A stretch of DNA of 64,000 bases from Knufia peltigerae (taxonomy: Eukaryota; Ascomycota; Eurotiomycetes; Chaetothyriales; Trichomeriaceae): assembly GCA_030247855.1 (NCBI GenBank), contig JAPDRN010000043.1, forward strand, positions 62,001 to 126,000, given 5' to 3'. The translations under genes were made by a program, and so were the position numbers. A model generated the notes under the pieces. It ran no database searches. It saw nothing but the letters and a program-made list of their open reading frames with translations, and was not told the origin of the DNA. Shown piece by piece: positions 32,906 through 43,778 of the stretch; positions within the stretch are counted from its first letter, which is position 1, and the number at the start of each line of letters is the position of its first letter.

Positions 32906-34438
32906 ATGTCGAAGATTGATTCAATCCAGCAGGATAGAGAGACATCTCCCGAGATACTGGCACCCGAGGATCTAGAAGGAGAGTTTCTGACCGTCGCTCT
33001 ACCTCCTTCTAGTGCCGCCACACCGTATAGTGTGTTCACGCGCATGGAAAGATGGATAATTACAGTCATCATGGGCTTTGCCTTGTTCTTCTCTCCCATG
33101 ACGGCAAATGTCTATTTCCCTGCCATGCGAGTTCTAGCTCAAGCCACACATGTGTCGCTCCAAGAGATCAACCTCACCATCACCGCTTACGTCGTGCTCC
33201 AGGGCGTCGCTCCTCTTTTCGTAGGCGACCTCGCCGACAAGGTTGGGCGGAGACCGGTCTACGTTTCTACGTTCATCGTCTACATTGCCGCATCGCTCGG
33301 GCTAGCGTTGAACAAATCCTCATATGCCACTCTGATAGCCCTACGAACGCTTCAAAGTGCTGGCTGTTCTGCCACCGCAGCAATCAGCTATGGTGTCCTA
33401 GCGGACGTTGCAATGCCAGCGAAGCGTGGACGCATGCTCGGCGCCGCCATGGTCGCAGCCAATACCGGCCCTACTATAGGTCCTCTGCTCGGCGGCATCA
33501 TCATCGACCAATTAGGCTGGCGATGGGTGTTTTGGTTTCTAACCATTTTGGGTTCGGGGTTTCTTCTTGTCTTGTTGAGTTTGTTCCCGGAGACCTCTCG
33601 TCGACTGGTTGACAACGGCAGCTGTCCAGCGCGACGATGGAATCGACCACTTGTTTCTTACCTCTGGCAATATCCTCGCAATGCCAAAAGCACCATGTCG
33701 GAACATAGTTTGACCTCTTCTGCTTTGTGAATGATGATCCCCAACCCGCTGCCGTCCTTGCGGATTGTTTTCTATCGCGATGCTGCTCTTATCTTATGGG
33801 TCAGTGCAGTCCACTACATGGCCTATTATTGCCTCCAAGCCACAATGCCGGCCCTCTTAACCAACTATTACAATCTCAGCGAACTGCAGGTTGGACTCAC
33901 GTACTTGGCTATCGGCGTAGGGGTTGCGCTGGGTGGCTTCTTGAACGGCAAGTTTCTTGACATCAATTACCGACGGACAGCAGGAGAAGTAGGTTTCACA
34001 ATCAACAAGATCTCAGGAGATGACATGAGAAGTTTCCCTATTGACGAAGCACGTACCAGGTTTGCGAATGTTCTCATCTTACTCGATTTCTTTATTCTAG
34101 TGAGCTACGGCTGGGCTTGCGCGACAAAGGCACCCATTGAGGTTCTGTTGGTCCTACAATTTTTGCTTGGTTTTCTTCAAACATGCATTGTTCAAACATT
34201 CAACACCCTACTTGTCGACGTTTTCGCAGCTAACGCGAGTACCGCATCTGCTGCTGGTAACGTCACCCGATGCGCCTTATCAGCAGGAGGTGTTGCGATT
34301 GTGCAACCTCTCATTGATAGTCTGAGATATGGCTATGTCTTTACCATAATTGGTGCTATGACTGGCATATCCGGCTTAGGAGCAGCGATACTCATCAGAT
34401 TGAAAGGTATGAAGTGGAGAAGGCAACGACAGATATGA
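32906..34438 (+). pseudogene. MFS drug:H+ antiporter-type transporter interrupted by an in-frame TGA
   Basis: One reading frame of 511 codons reads a complete 12-span DHA1-type transporter except for TGA at codon 275 (33728-33730). Before it: a cytosolic N-terminal arm, six spans, motif A GDLADKVGRRP at 107-117 and antiporter motif C GPTIGPLLGG at 188-197. After it, directly in frame, MMIPNPLPSLRIVFYRDAAL resumes the usual end of the central loop, then six more spans to 34438. No AG acceptor lies between the TGA and the conserved IPNPLPSL, so an intron cannot easily remove it. A CGA to TGA transition is the simplest explanation. The locus may be a recent pseudogene, an allele, a sequencing error, or rarely a readthrough product. 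Substrates of the family include drugs, polyamines and dityrosine-type compounds. Confidence 0.85.
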
Positions 34439-35019
34439 AAATTCAGGTCGCATCCTGCGTTGACGAGGAGAAAACCTCGTCATGATACCAAGCGAAGTCG
34501 GTTTTCACAGTTGCCAATTCTCCCTTTTTGACAAACACAGTTTGCGCTCGCTGATTAATGTTTTTGCATGATTGCTGCTCATCGTTGACGTAGATATTCA
34601 CCAAAACTGGAGTGACATTTTGCCTTTTGGCTTAGGGATACTGACCCCTTGACAAGCCACCATCCTCACAGAGCATTCCTCAGACAGTCTGCTAACAATG
34701 CACTCAGTACAGGAATTCGACTAATCTTAGACCATTCCCTTGTTTGGGGCATTCTCCCGGACCGACGGTATTTGACCCTAGCAATGGCGCCAGGTTGCCT
34801 TTGGCCACCCTATTCGTGTCGAAAATAGGAATGGGTGCGCCGTCAACCCTAGCCTCAGGCACGTATACTAGAGTCGAGACGGTTTGGTCAGGCAAATCCC
34901 ATGACTGACTTCCAGTGAAAGGATCACTTCGAGCAACGACATTGCAGTTGGCGACTTATCACTCCGTACACAATAGTGCACTAAATAACAGTCCAGGCCC
35001 AATCAACGTCGATGACACA
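34439..35019. other. Spacer between transporter and kinase genes
   Basis: 581 nt on the path of two plus-strand genes. One ACTCCGTACA motif lies at 34961-34970. No gene is seen. Confidence 0.5.
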
Positions 35020-36264
35020 ATGCCTTACATCGATCCAGAATTCGATGCCCCTCAGATTCCCGACCGGGAGAGGTATGAAGGCACACAAGTCGATGACAAT
35101 GTTCTCGCCGGTATGTTTTTTTCTCCTCGATCGTCGAAGAGTGAAAGCTGGAGCTAAGACTCGATACGCAGCGCTCTCGAACGGAACACGAGTGCTCTGG
35201 GCGGCTACTCACGGCGTATCCTTCTGGGCCATTACCACAAAAATCGACACCGAAAACCCGGATGGAAGGAAGCAGTCTTACTTTTTGAAGGTAGGTCCAG
35301 AACTGAGGCGCAGAAGTGGTCACAGGTACATGTGCTCATTCATTGTGTACAGGTGTACACGAGGGCAGCAGCGCAAGCCCAATCAGTTGGAGAGTATGAA
35401 TCCACCAAGGCACTGCACGCCGTGATTCCGGACCACGTCCCTCGACCCGTCGCTCAAGGTGCCCTGGCGAAGAATCCAGGCCGAGCGTTTGTCATGTTCG
35501 AGTTCAAGGATATGATTGAGGAGCTACCCCCAGCCGCGGAGCTGGTAGCGGTCATTGCCAAGCTACATCGGGAATCGCATACACCGAATGGAAAGTTTGG
35601 CTTCAGCGTCCCAACTTCGCAGGCTCTTCAGCTTGAGAACACATGGTGTGACACATGGGAGGAATTTTTTTCCCGCGCGTTTCGAGGGACGGTCAAGCTC
35701 GAACAAGAGGTGCAGGGTTATAGCGAGAAGCTCCAACGGCTCGCCGATGAGATCGTCACAAAAGTCATTCCTCGACTGTTGAGACCAATGGAAATCGACG
35801 GGCGGAGGCTGAAGCCTACCCTGGTCCACGGCGATCTTTGGCATGGAAACGTTGCCATTGATGCTATGACCGAGCAAGTCATAATGTTTGACTGCGGCGC
35901 CTTGTTCGGACATCACGAGTGTAAGTGATCTTCAGGACTTTCGACATTGACTGTCACTCATTTCAGTCCTTGAATCAAATCTAATCGAATCGGATTTCCA
36001 GATGACCTTGGCATGTTCCGAGCCGCCCGGTATCGTACAAATAGGGCACACGTGCGCCTTTATCACCAGCACGCCGAGATCTCATATCCTGTCGAAGACG
36101 TCGACGACCGCAACGCTCTTTACGCTCTGAGAGTCGATCTTGAAACCTCTGTTGCCTGGCCAGCGAACAAGAGGATGAGACAGCTGGCTATGGAGGAGAT
36201 GAAACGCTTGGTCGACAAATACCCGGATGGCTTCGAAGGCTGGCATTCAACCCAAGCATCATGA
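35020..36264 (+). CDS. Fructosamine/ketosamine-3-kinase-like (APH-fold) kinase
   Basis: Exons 35020-35110, 35172-35290, 35353-35920 and 36002-36264 give 346 residues, all in phase (GCCG|GTATGT ... ACGCAG; GAAG|GTAGGT ... TACAG; GAGT|GTAAGT ... TTCCAG). The N lobe has HGVSFWAITTKID and YFLKVYTR with a likely ATP-site Lys, plus E84 in GEYEST. The catalytic loop is HGDLWHGN at 229-236 (D231, N236) and the metal-binding Asp is D250 in FDCG, followed by FGHHEYDLGMFRAAR, the sequence that marks the fructosamine-kinase branch of the APH superfamily. These enzymes phosphorylate sugar adducts on proteins or amino acids; fungal members are mostly uncharacterised and may use other small molecules. The first ATG in frame is at 35020. 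Confidence 0.87.
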
Positions 36265-37820
36265 GTACGTAAAAGCAGAGGTCTCATCTGTGAGATGAAT
36301 GGCATGTCATTAGGGGCTGTCATGGAAACTCGCAGGATCCCTAGGACAAGAGACTTGATTCAAGGGATCAAGGCAAGTTCAATTTCAGTGTTGATTTTCA
36401 TTTTCATTTTCTAGTAGACGGTATGCAGTGATTGATACGCGGGATATTTACTCTTGGCTCAGGAGACTTCTTCGTTCAAGTCTACAACACCGCATGTATC
36501 TTCCTTCGCCCACCATTCCTCAATGTTCGTCATCTCTCACATCTCTTCTCCCTATTGTACATGGCAGTTTCAGGCGGGATCCAAAGTTCTGTTTCGGCTT
36601 TGCTTTCATGTCATACCGTGTCACCTCGAGGTCCTAGAGCGGTGCCTGTCACCAGTCTAGATGCATCTCAGTTTGACGACATACAAGTGTCCGTGAGTTG
36701 TTCAAATACACCCCCAGTGGATGAACCAGTCTAGGAGTGTATGCAGATCCCACCATCCCCTGCCCCCCTGCGAGTGAAAGGAGTCGGTGATCCCACCGAC
36801 CACTTTCACTCGCTGGGGTTCTCCATGTCCGCATCTGAGGTCTGCGTATTGCGTCGGCGTCCCTTCAGATTTGCTCCTGCGCTGGTACCCGTTGATGGTT
36901 TTGATGCTAAGCATCTGGGGAAGTTTGAGGCCTATGTTGCTGCAAAGGCTTCGCTTATTGACCATGTTGCTTTCGTCCCGATGGACAAATAACGTGAGAC
37001 CATCATGTGACTTGTTCCGTTGGCGGTGTTCGGCCGGTCAGTCTTGGAAAAGGATCGGAGGGGGATGCCCCCGAGCCGGTGTTGCGTTTGGAGTCGGCAG
37101 TCTCTACTTTACTTGTCAGTGACGACAGCAGGGGAACATCAGGGTAGAAAACTCACGGAGCATGCGGACACTCAAGGCCTGGAATGGAATAACGTGGGAG
37201 AAAGAGGCTTCTCGGCATCCATCGAATGAGGAAGCGGTGAAGGGACGGATGGGGCCTTGCGGCATGTCCTTACCACTGTGATGTGACTTGTCCTGTTGCG
37301 CGTGTTGATCGAGTCATTGCTCATTTCGTCTGCCTGTGTAGCGGCATTGCTGATGTTGCGAGTTTTGCGATGGCACTCGATGTGAACTGCGAGGTATCTG
37401 AGCAGTGCTGATCTTGCTGAACTTGCCGCACATGTTCTGTCTCCGACGACGGTGCGTTATTCACTCCCTTCCTGGTATTTCTTTAGTTCCTTGTCAAAGT
37501 GATCAAAGTGAGGGATGACCGTCTTGGACTTACGGCCGAAAGGACTGGTAGGAGGCGTTGGTGAAGAACGAAGCCATAACCTTTTGGTGAGGATATGCTT
37601 TGGACCAACAGATGACCACGTCGATGGTCACTTTGACCCCATAGTCATCTTGTAAGATGACAATCCTACAAGATGGGAGGGACGGCACTTGGTCGCCGAA
37701 ACTCGAGGAAAAGAAAAAGAAAGAAAGGAATTGGGAGCGTAAAGATGGGAAAATTTTATAGAAGTCCCTCCCAGGCAGTCACTTCCTTAGTCTTGGCATT
37801 CCCGCAAGGCTGGCTTGCCG
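36265..37820. other. 1.56 kb without a supported gene
   Basis: Contains two diverged copies of a segment built around ATGTGACTTGT..CCGTTG (about 37003-37040 and 37282-37320) and an unassigned 83-codon frame at 36741-36992. These look like remnants of older coding or repeated DNA. No family was recognised. Confidence 0.4.
37644..37661. repeat. Perfect 18-nt inverted repeat
   Basis: GTCATCTT GT AAGATGAC, an 8-bp stem with a 2-nt centre, followed 12 nt later by a further ACAAGATGG half. It could be a protein-binding palindrome; nothing else supports a role. Confidence 0.5.
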
Positions 37821-38021
37821 CTATTGGACCGGGAACCCTTTAGGGAAGTCAGCCTCGTCACCACACCGCCTGCCGAGCCTGGCACCAAGGTAAGCAGGCC
37901 ACTTCATTTCTTCAAACTTGGCGGTGAACTGAGAGAGTGAAAAGATAACATTAAGAAGAAGAAATGAAGAGGGGAGAGACACGTCATCACAGCGAGCAGT
38001 CACGTCTTCCGAAGAGGCCAT
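37821..38021 (-). CDS. Candidate 48-residue protein, one intron
   Basis: ATG at 38021 opens 13 codons (MASSEDVTARCDD). A 54-nt intron-like segment 37982-37929 follows (GTGTCT, long pyrimidine tract, CTCTCTCAG), then 35 codons beginning FTAKFEEMKWPAYLG and ending at TAG 37821. The intron length is a multiple of three and holds no stop, so retention would add 18 mostly hydrophobic residues (VSLPSSFLLLNVIFSLSQ). The spliced product is a small, charged, soluble protein. I do not recognise the family. Support comes from the clean splice signals and protein-like composition only; it may be a chance frame. Confidence 0.4.
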   Translation of the reverse strand: MASSEDVTARCDDVSLPSSFLLLNVIFSLSQFTAKFEEMKWPAYLGARLGRRCGDEADFPKGFPVQ

Positions 38022-38367
38022 CGCGATTGAATACTGTAACTCGTCATTCGATAAAGTAAGGCTCCAAGATGAGAGCCCGGGGTATCATAACATAAAGTGC
38101 TGCTTGTACCATACCTTTGGCGGCTTCTTAAAGGACTCGATTCCTATGCGTCTAAACTCCCTGCTTTATGCCCATTCTCCGTAACCAAGAGTGTCTTCAA
38201 TTCTTTCTCTTCACTTTCAGTTTTGTTTTTGGCCCGAGGAAAGCGAGCTCGTCCCACCTCCTTCTAGATCCTCGTAAGAGCCGTAGCACATTGTGTATTT
38301 CATTTCATTCAAAAATCATAACGTCAACTTCCTTCGCAAGAGAGCTTTCCAACTGGATAAATGATCT
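38022..38367. other. Short spacer
   Basis: 346 nt between the 48-residue candidate and the end of AIM6. No gene is seen. Confidence 0.5.
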
Positions 38368-39950
38368 CTAGCTCGACCAGAACCGCCAGGGTCCGCTGAA
38401 CCAGGACGACTTCTTGTCCCAGTTCCAGGTACCTTGGGTGGCGGCACGCAGATCGTCGACATTTAGATAATCCACACCTTCTTGGTAAAGGACGCGCCAC
38501 AAATAGTTTCTCATGCCTCTAGGCCAACTGGGTACGCCCCAGTATCTGACTTTGAGACCACGATTGTGTGCACCAGCGATCTGCTTGCGAATCTTCTCGA
38601 TCTGTCTTGACGATAGTCTGCCTCGCCACGGGTAGCCGATACTGCTCTTGAAGTTGACCGAGGCATAGTACGAATTTGTAGGGGCGTAGATAGCGGCGTT
38701 TTCCGGGGCTGCACCTGAACGGCCTTGACCCTTGTTAGGAACACCGCGTTTAGTCGGAGCGTGAAGGTCTTCGGCAGTGACACGTGGGTGTTTGATTGGA
38801 GGAGTGCCGGGGTCTAGCTTTTCGAGAATGTCCAAGGGTGCGTCAAAGAACATGTCTCGATAGTGTGGGCTCGCCACTACATTCATGTACGGGGCGTTTC
38901 CGGTAACCACCACAGTTACAGGTCCCTCGACGGTCTTGGTGCCGTTGAAATGAGTGAGATAGCCCTTTTGTCGAAGAGGGGCGAGCTGTTCCGAAACGTA
39001 CGGCCAGATTGCCTTTCCATCGTTCTTGAAGTCAATCAGAAGGACAAGTGTTTGTGCAGGATCGGTATCAAACACGCCACCTCGGCGAGCGTCTAGCGAA
39101 GGGTGGAATGAGGTTGTGGGATTCTGTTGGTCCAAGATCTTCACCAACGGATCAATGTAGAGGCTGCGCAGTGTTCGTTGAGGAGTGAGAGAAGCAGTGG
39201 TGTGTCCTACATATAATTCTTGGTCGTAGAGCCAGACGTCAGCCTCAACGCCGGTGCACCCGGCCCTCAGCGCAGAGAACAGAGGCTCCTTGCGCCAGTA
39301 GTCATTGTGTGAGTGACAAGCAACCGCATGCACATCTGCTGAGAAGTCGGTAGGCCATTGGCCCAGGTCAGATGGGACATCGCTGCTTGGCTTCAACTGA
39401 TCATTCTCGTCAGACACATCTGAAGGAAAGAAGGAGACGAAGACGCCACAAGCTAGCGCGATGAATTCCAACAGACCACTGTGACTTGAATCAGGACGAT
39501 AGTTCACGCGCAAGGACAGGGGATGGCTTACAGTAACATGAGTGAGTACGCCAACAAGCGAAAAATTCTCCTCACTGGATGTTTTGATGATGGCTTCTTC
39601 TCACTGGGACGCTCTTTGTGTCTGGCAAAATAACCCCGACCAAACCATGCACTTAACAAAGGTATTCTTTCTGTCCACCGCCATCTAGGAGGAACCGGAC
39701 TGCTGATGTGGTGGTTGGCGGTGTAAGATGCAGGAAAAGAGGCGACTGTAATTATTGGAGACTTGTCGGTGTCGGATCTATCGGCAGATGGGTCTGGAGA
39801 GGCTCCATTTTCCAGGTCTGAACCAGCAATGAAGGCCTGATCCTGCGTCAAGAAGGGAACACGCTCTGCTTCGGTCGATGGCTCGTTGTGAAGAGGAATA
39901 TTTTGTGTACCATGAAAACCCCGACAGCCTGCGGGAGAAAATTGAGGCAT
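38368..39950 (-). CDS. AIM6: AIM6-like PLC-type phosphodiesterase, single-pass membrane protein
   Basis: Exons 39950-39532 and 39478-38368 give 509 residues. The intron joins YSLML to LGLLEFIALACGVFVSFF and so completes one transmembrane helix at about residues 133-158. After a cytosolic Ser/Pro-rich N terminus, the C-terminal domain has the TIM-barrel phosphodiesterase (PLC-like) signature: HSHNDYW at 195-201, GVEADVWL at 216-223 and YVGH near 232, with a late GLKVRYWGVPSWP strand. These are the metal- and acid-base positions of glycerophosphodiester phosphodiesterase-like enzymes. Yeast Aim6 is of unknown function; its loss alters mitochondrial inheritance. ATG 39950 is the first in frame; the frame's earlier codon at 39986 is TTG. 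Confidence 0.88.
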
Positions 39951-42351
39951 TGTCTGGCGCGCCTCCAGGCTGAAGAGAGCGTCCAACAGGATCGGGGGAG
40001 GGGTATCTTCGATTACTTAAGGTCTAGCCAGGGGCGGGACGAGAGCGTGGGTTTGGCGGGCGTGAATGGACCGGGGGTTGGTGCCACTGGCCAGATCGTG
40101 CAGCCGAGGCCTGGGATTGACAATGCGAGGGCCGATTGATCGGGGTCGCCAGGGAAGCGGTAAGACGGCACCGGCGGCAAGGTATCTTGTTGCTGTAGGC
40201 CAAGAACTGCAGTGTCGTTCGATATGTGTGCGCTTGTCCTGCTGGGTGTACTTGTATTATGCATGCGCTTGTAGAGTGGTGGTCCAGTTGAGGCAGTGCT
40301 GAGATCGAGGAGAATGGTGGTGGTATGGTAAGTGTGAATGGACAGTGAACAGGCTGTCGTATATTCTACTGTTCACCGGTACCAGATGCACTCGTTCATG
40401 ATAGATACAAGGAGCAGAATATTGTATGTGTGTGCGTCAGGGGGCTTCTCGACTATTTGGGCACTATTGATGTTGTCGATGAGTGAATGCCTGGCTCAAC
40501 ACCTTATGTACTTCTTCGACCACAGATTCAAACTATACAATCACCCACCCACCTACCCACACGATCCTCACACTCTCCTTCACTCACTCGCTGAATCATA
40601 CTGCCTAAGATAAGTGCCTACGACGGAGAAGATTTCTGCCATCATGCTCCCACATGTGTGTCACTGCCCGTCCCAATTGGGCATCATTTGCCTAAACCCC
40701 TGCTACAGTCCTCCGAATTGCGTTCTCGCTATAGCTTATACAGCAAACCCACTTCCAGCGGTACACTTCGCAGTGAGAAAAGGCTTGGTACGCTGCTAGT
40801 GAAGGGACTCATATCCAGATGGATCAATCGGGACCCTTTACGGTAGCGAAGAATCCTTCTCTCCAACGCTCTAGAACCATTAGTTCCATCCACCACCCTG
40901 AAGTCAAAGGCCGCGCACCCACAAACTTTTTCCGAGTCTATATTCGGTTTCCTGGCCACGGGACGCGCAATGCTTTCACGTTGCTAGTCAATATATGGAA
41001 TTCTCTTCAGACCCTTTTTCACGTCTGCCTAGATGAAGGAGTCGACCTCGATATTTGACTGAGTCCGAGCACACGACCAACGCAACACCACCTCTCAGCC
41101 TACCTTCCGAGACTCTCGGGGCCTACTGAGCCTTGTGCATTGCCCTAAGTTTAGTGCTCAAAGTGTGGGAAAATAGTGCCAGTGGCACGGGCGATTCCGG
41201 TGCTCAGTGAGAGCTTGGGCTCTTCGCCCGTGGATGGTCCGTCTCCGGCAATTCGTCCTGGGGATTCGGAAAGACCCTTTGACCGCATGACCATGAACAT
41301 TTGGGCTGGAGCTCGAGACCATTATTGATGTGGCTTTCCTCAGCAACCCCATTCTGGCGTCTGGGCAAATATCAATCATGAAGCCTCCAAGCTCTAGGGT
41401 CTGAAGAAGCTTGTTCCTGCGAATCGCCTCTACGCTTCCATACACGTGTAGTTCATTGGCTGGTCAAGAGTATTTGTTGGAGATGGTGGTCCGCTCGATG
41501 CTGTCCCGGGTCTTCTGTGTTCTTCCAAGGCTTCAGGAACGAATGGGAGCTAAGACGCAGTACCCGTGCTTACTTAAGGGCCTTGAACAGGTAAATTGTT
41601 GATATGATCTGCCACTAAGATCTTCATCAAGCATGCACGATCGAGACCCTATGACCTCAACAATATAATAAGAGACAGAAACCCTTACACCACTACGAGT
41701 GCAAGCGAGATATTGAGATAGCATGGCAGGTTGACCAAACTGCCGACGACCAGTATCTTAAATGCAGACCACTGCGGCATGTGATGATCAGCATGAAACT
41801 TGGCTCTGTTGCGACTGCGAGACTTGGGAAAGCTCAACCGGCTAGAGCATGCCAGCATGTCCACACTGAGGTCACGAAAGAGGCATGAGAAAGTCGCTCG
41901 ACCCTATCCCAAGATGTTTCTGGGAAGGCTACCGCACAACACCGAAGCTGGCGGCGGTGCGAAGTCAGTTTTAATTAAATGACTATACTGGCAGAGCTCA
42001 CGGCTAGACATACCTGGACATGTATACAATCCTCCAAACCCCTTGCAGCATTCTTGTACTACCTATTAATCTGCAAGCCAATCAACACACGTCGAAATCT
42101 CAGCCTCACCAACTCTCCTGAAGGCTTTGCTCTTCACACCGTTCTCATTGGACGGAGCTCTTTATCTATCGCTCATCTGACAATGACAATGACAATGACA
42201 ATGACAATGATTGCAAAGCCTGATCCGATCATCAAAGTTTGTGCAGAAGAACATCAGATAGGTTCTCAGGATAAGCTACTGACAATAATTTGATCTACAT
42301 ATCAGCATTCACCAATCTGAAAGAACACGGCTGTCCTGGTCATAAACCCTT
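39951..42351. other. 2.4 kb without a supported gene
   Basis: Only short frames. Includes a (CAATGA)5 tract at 42181-42210 and a cysteine-rich, stop-interrupted stretch at about 41776-41880 that resembles a decayed zinc ribbon (see findings). Confidence 0.4.
42181..42210 (+). repeat. (CAATGA)5 hexanucleotide microsatellite
   Basis: Five perfect tandem CAATGA units in noncoding DNA upstream of the 3' end of the formaldehyde-dehydrogenase-like gene. Confidence 0.9.
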
Positions 42352-43778
42352 TCACAAGGGCCCATTTGGATGGATCAACACTTTGGTGTAGCCTTCAATC
42401 CTCTTATCAAACTTGTCATATGCTGTCTCAGCATCCTCGATTCCAATTTCATGACTAACCACAAATGACGGCTTCGCCTTGCCGGAGATAATGAGATCTC
42501 TCAAGTATCGATTGTATTGCTTGACATTGCACTGACCTGTGGCCAGCGAGAGACCCTGTTGTTCCTGTCAGCTTCACCCCGGGTTTCTGCTGCAGTACAC
42601 CCATATCTTACCTTTTCAAACAACTTGCCGAAACTCACACTAATCATGCCCTTTCCACTTGCCTCATCTGGTGCACCAGGATCGGTAGGCACATACAGTC
42701 CTATAGCCACATTAGTTCTCTGACACGCCACCCATCTCAAATATTGGTCTCACCGGGAATACCCAATCCGCCACATGGTCTCGTGGCTTTGATCATGTTC
42801 TCCAGAATGATATTGGGCTGCTCCTTCTTCCCGCCCGTGTCGACAGCTTGATAGCCGACGGCGTCCACGGCTCGGTCGACCATGCCGCCATTCTGCTGGA
42901 TGATCTGCTCCGCTGCATCGCCCTTGCTAAAGTCGACAGGGATACATCCTATCTTCTTCGCGGCTGCGAGACGCTCGGGGACCCGGTCCACGCAGTACAC
43001 CTTGCTCGCTCCGCGAAGAACGGCAGAGTATGCCGCCATGAGTCCAACCGGACCGGCGCCCCAAATCGCAATGGCCTCACCTGGCTTGAACCCGCTGAGA
43101 GTGACTCCATGCCAGCCCGTCGGGAAAATGTCAGCCAAAAGGATGAAATCGCTCTCGTGCTCAGTACCCGGTGGGAGTTTCAACGCGTTGAAATCTGCGT
43201 ACGGGATACGGATATATTGCGCTTGACCACCTGGCATCGTTCATATCCGATCAGCCAAAAGTCTGTTCCGATACACCAGACAGGACAGCACGTTGGAAGG
43301 TGAGATCAAGAACATACCTCGATAGGGGCCCATGGCCACGTATCCATACGCTCCGCCACTGAAGCCTGGGTTGACTCCTGTGCAAAAGGCAGTCTTTCCT
43401 TCTTCGCAATTGCGGCAGCGCCCGTCCGCAACATTGAACGGCATGACAACTCGGTCTCCCTTCTGCAGCAACGTCACACCCGCGCCCACTTCCTCAACGA
43501 TACCCATGTTCTCGTGGCCTGTCACAGACGCACCAGTCTATCAGCACCGACTTGATGTTCTCTTGCGGCCCACGGAACATTAACATACCGAAAGTGATGC
43601 CAGCCTGGGCACCGGTTCGCCCTTCGTACATGTGCAAGTCTGATCCGCAAATTGCCGCGGTCGTGACCTTGACAACCACATCGTCAGGATGTTCGATGGT
43701 TGGCTTCGGCACGTCCTCGACCTTGACACTGAACGCGCCCTGGTAGTTGACGGCTCTCATGGTCTGCGTGGATGACAT
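42352..43778 (-). CDS. Glutathione-independent formaldehyde-dehydrogenase-like zinc enzyme
   Basis: Exons 43778-43589, 43518-43318, 43230-42754, 42700-42612 and 42555-42352 give 386 residues with all phases consistent. Medium-chain zinc dehydrogenase of the FdhA type: catalytic zinc C44 (ICGSDLH) and H65/E66 (GHENMG), NAD fold IWGAGPVGLMAAYSAVLRGA with acidic D after VYCVD, and family tail FGKLFEKGLSLATGQCNVKQYN. In the structural-zinc loop the first ligand position is Asp95, followed by C98, C101 and C109 (DGRCRNCEEGKTAFC); this Asp is, to my memory, common in fungal members. Such enzymes oxidise formaldehyde or short alcohols, or dismutate aldehydes, with tightly bound NAD. The true substrate here is open. 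The protein is a distinct type from the alcohol dehydrogenase at 17.7 kb. Confidence 0.92.

Noticed and set aside
33612..33730. Possible intron removing the TGA in the MFS gene
   Set aside because: No AG acceptor exists between the TGA and the conserved IPNPLPSL, and flanking codons on both sides are already in one frame.
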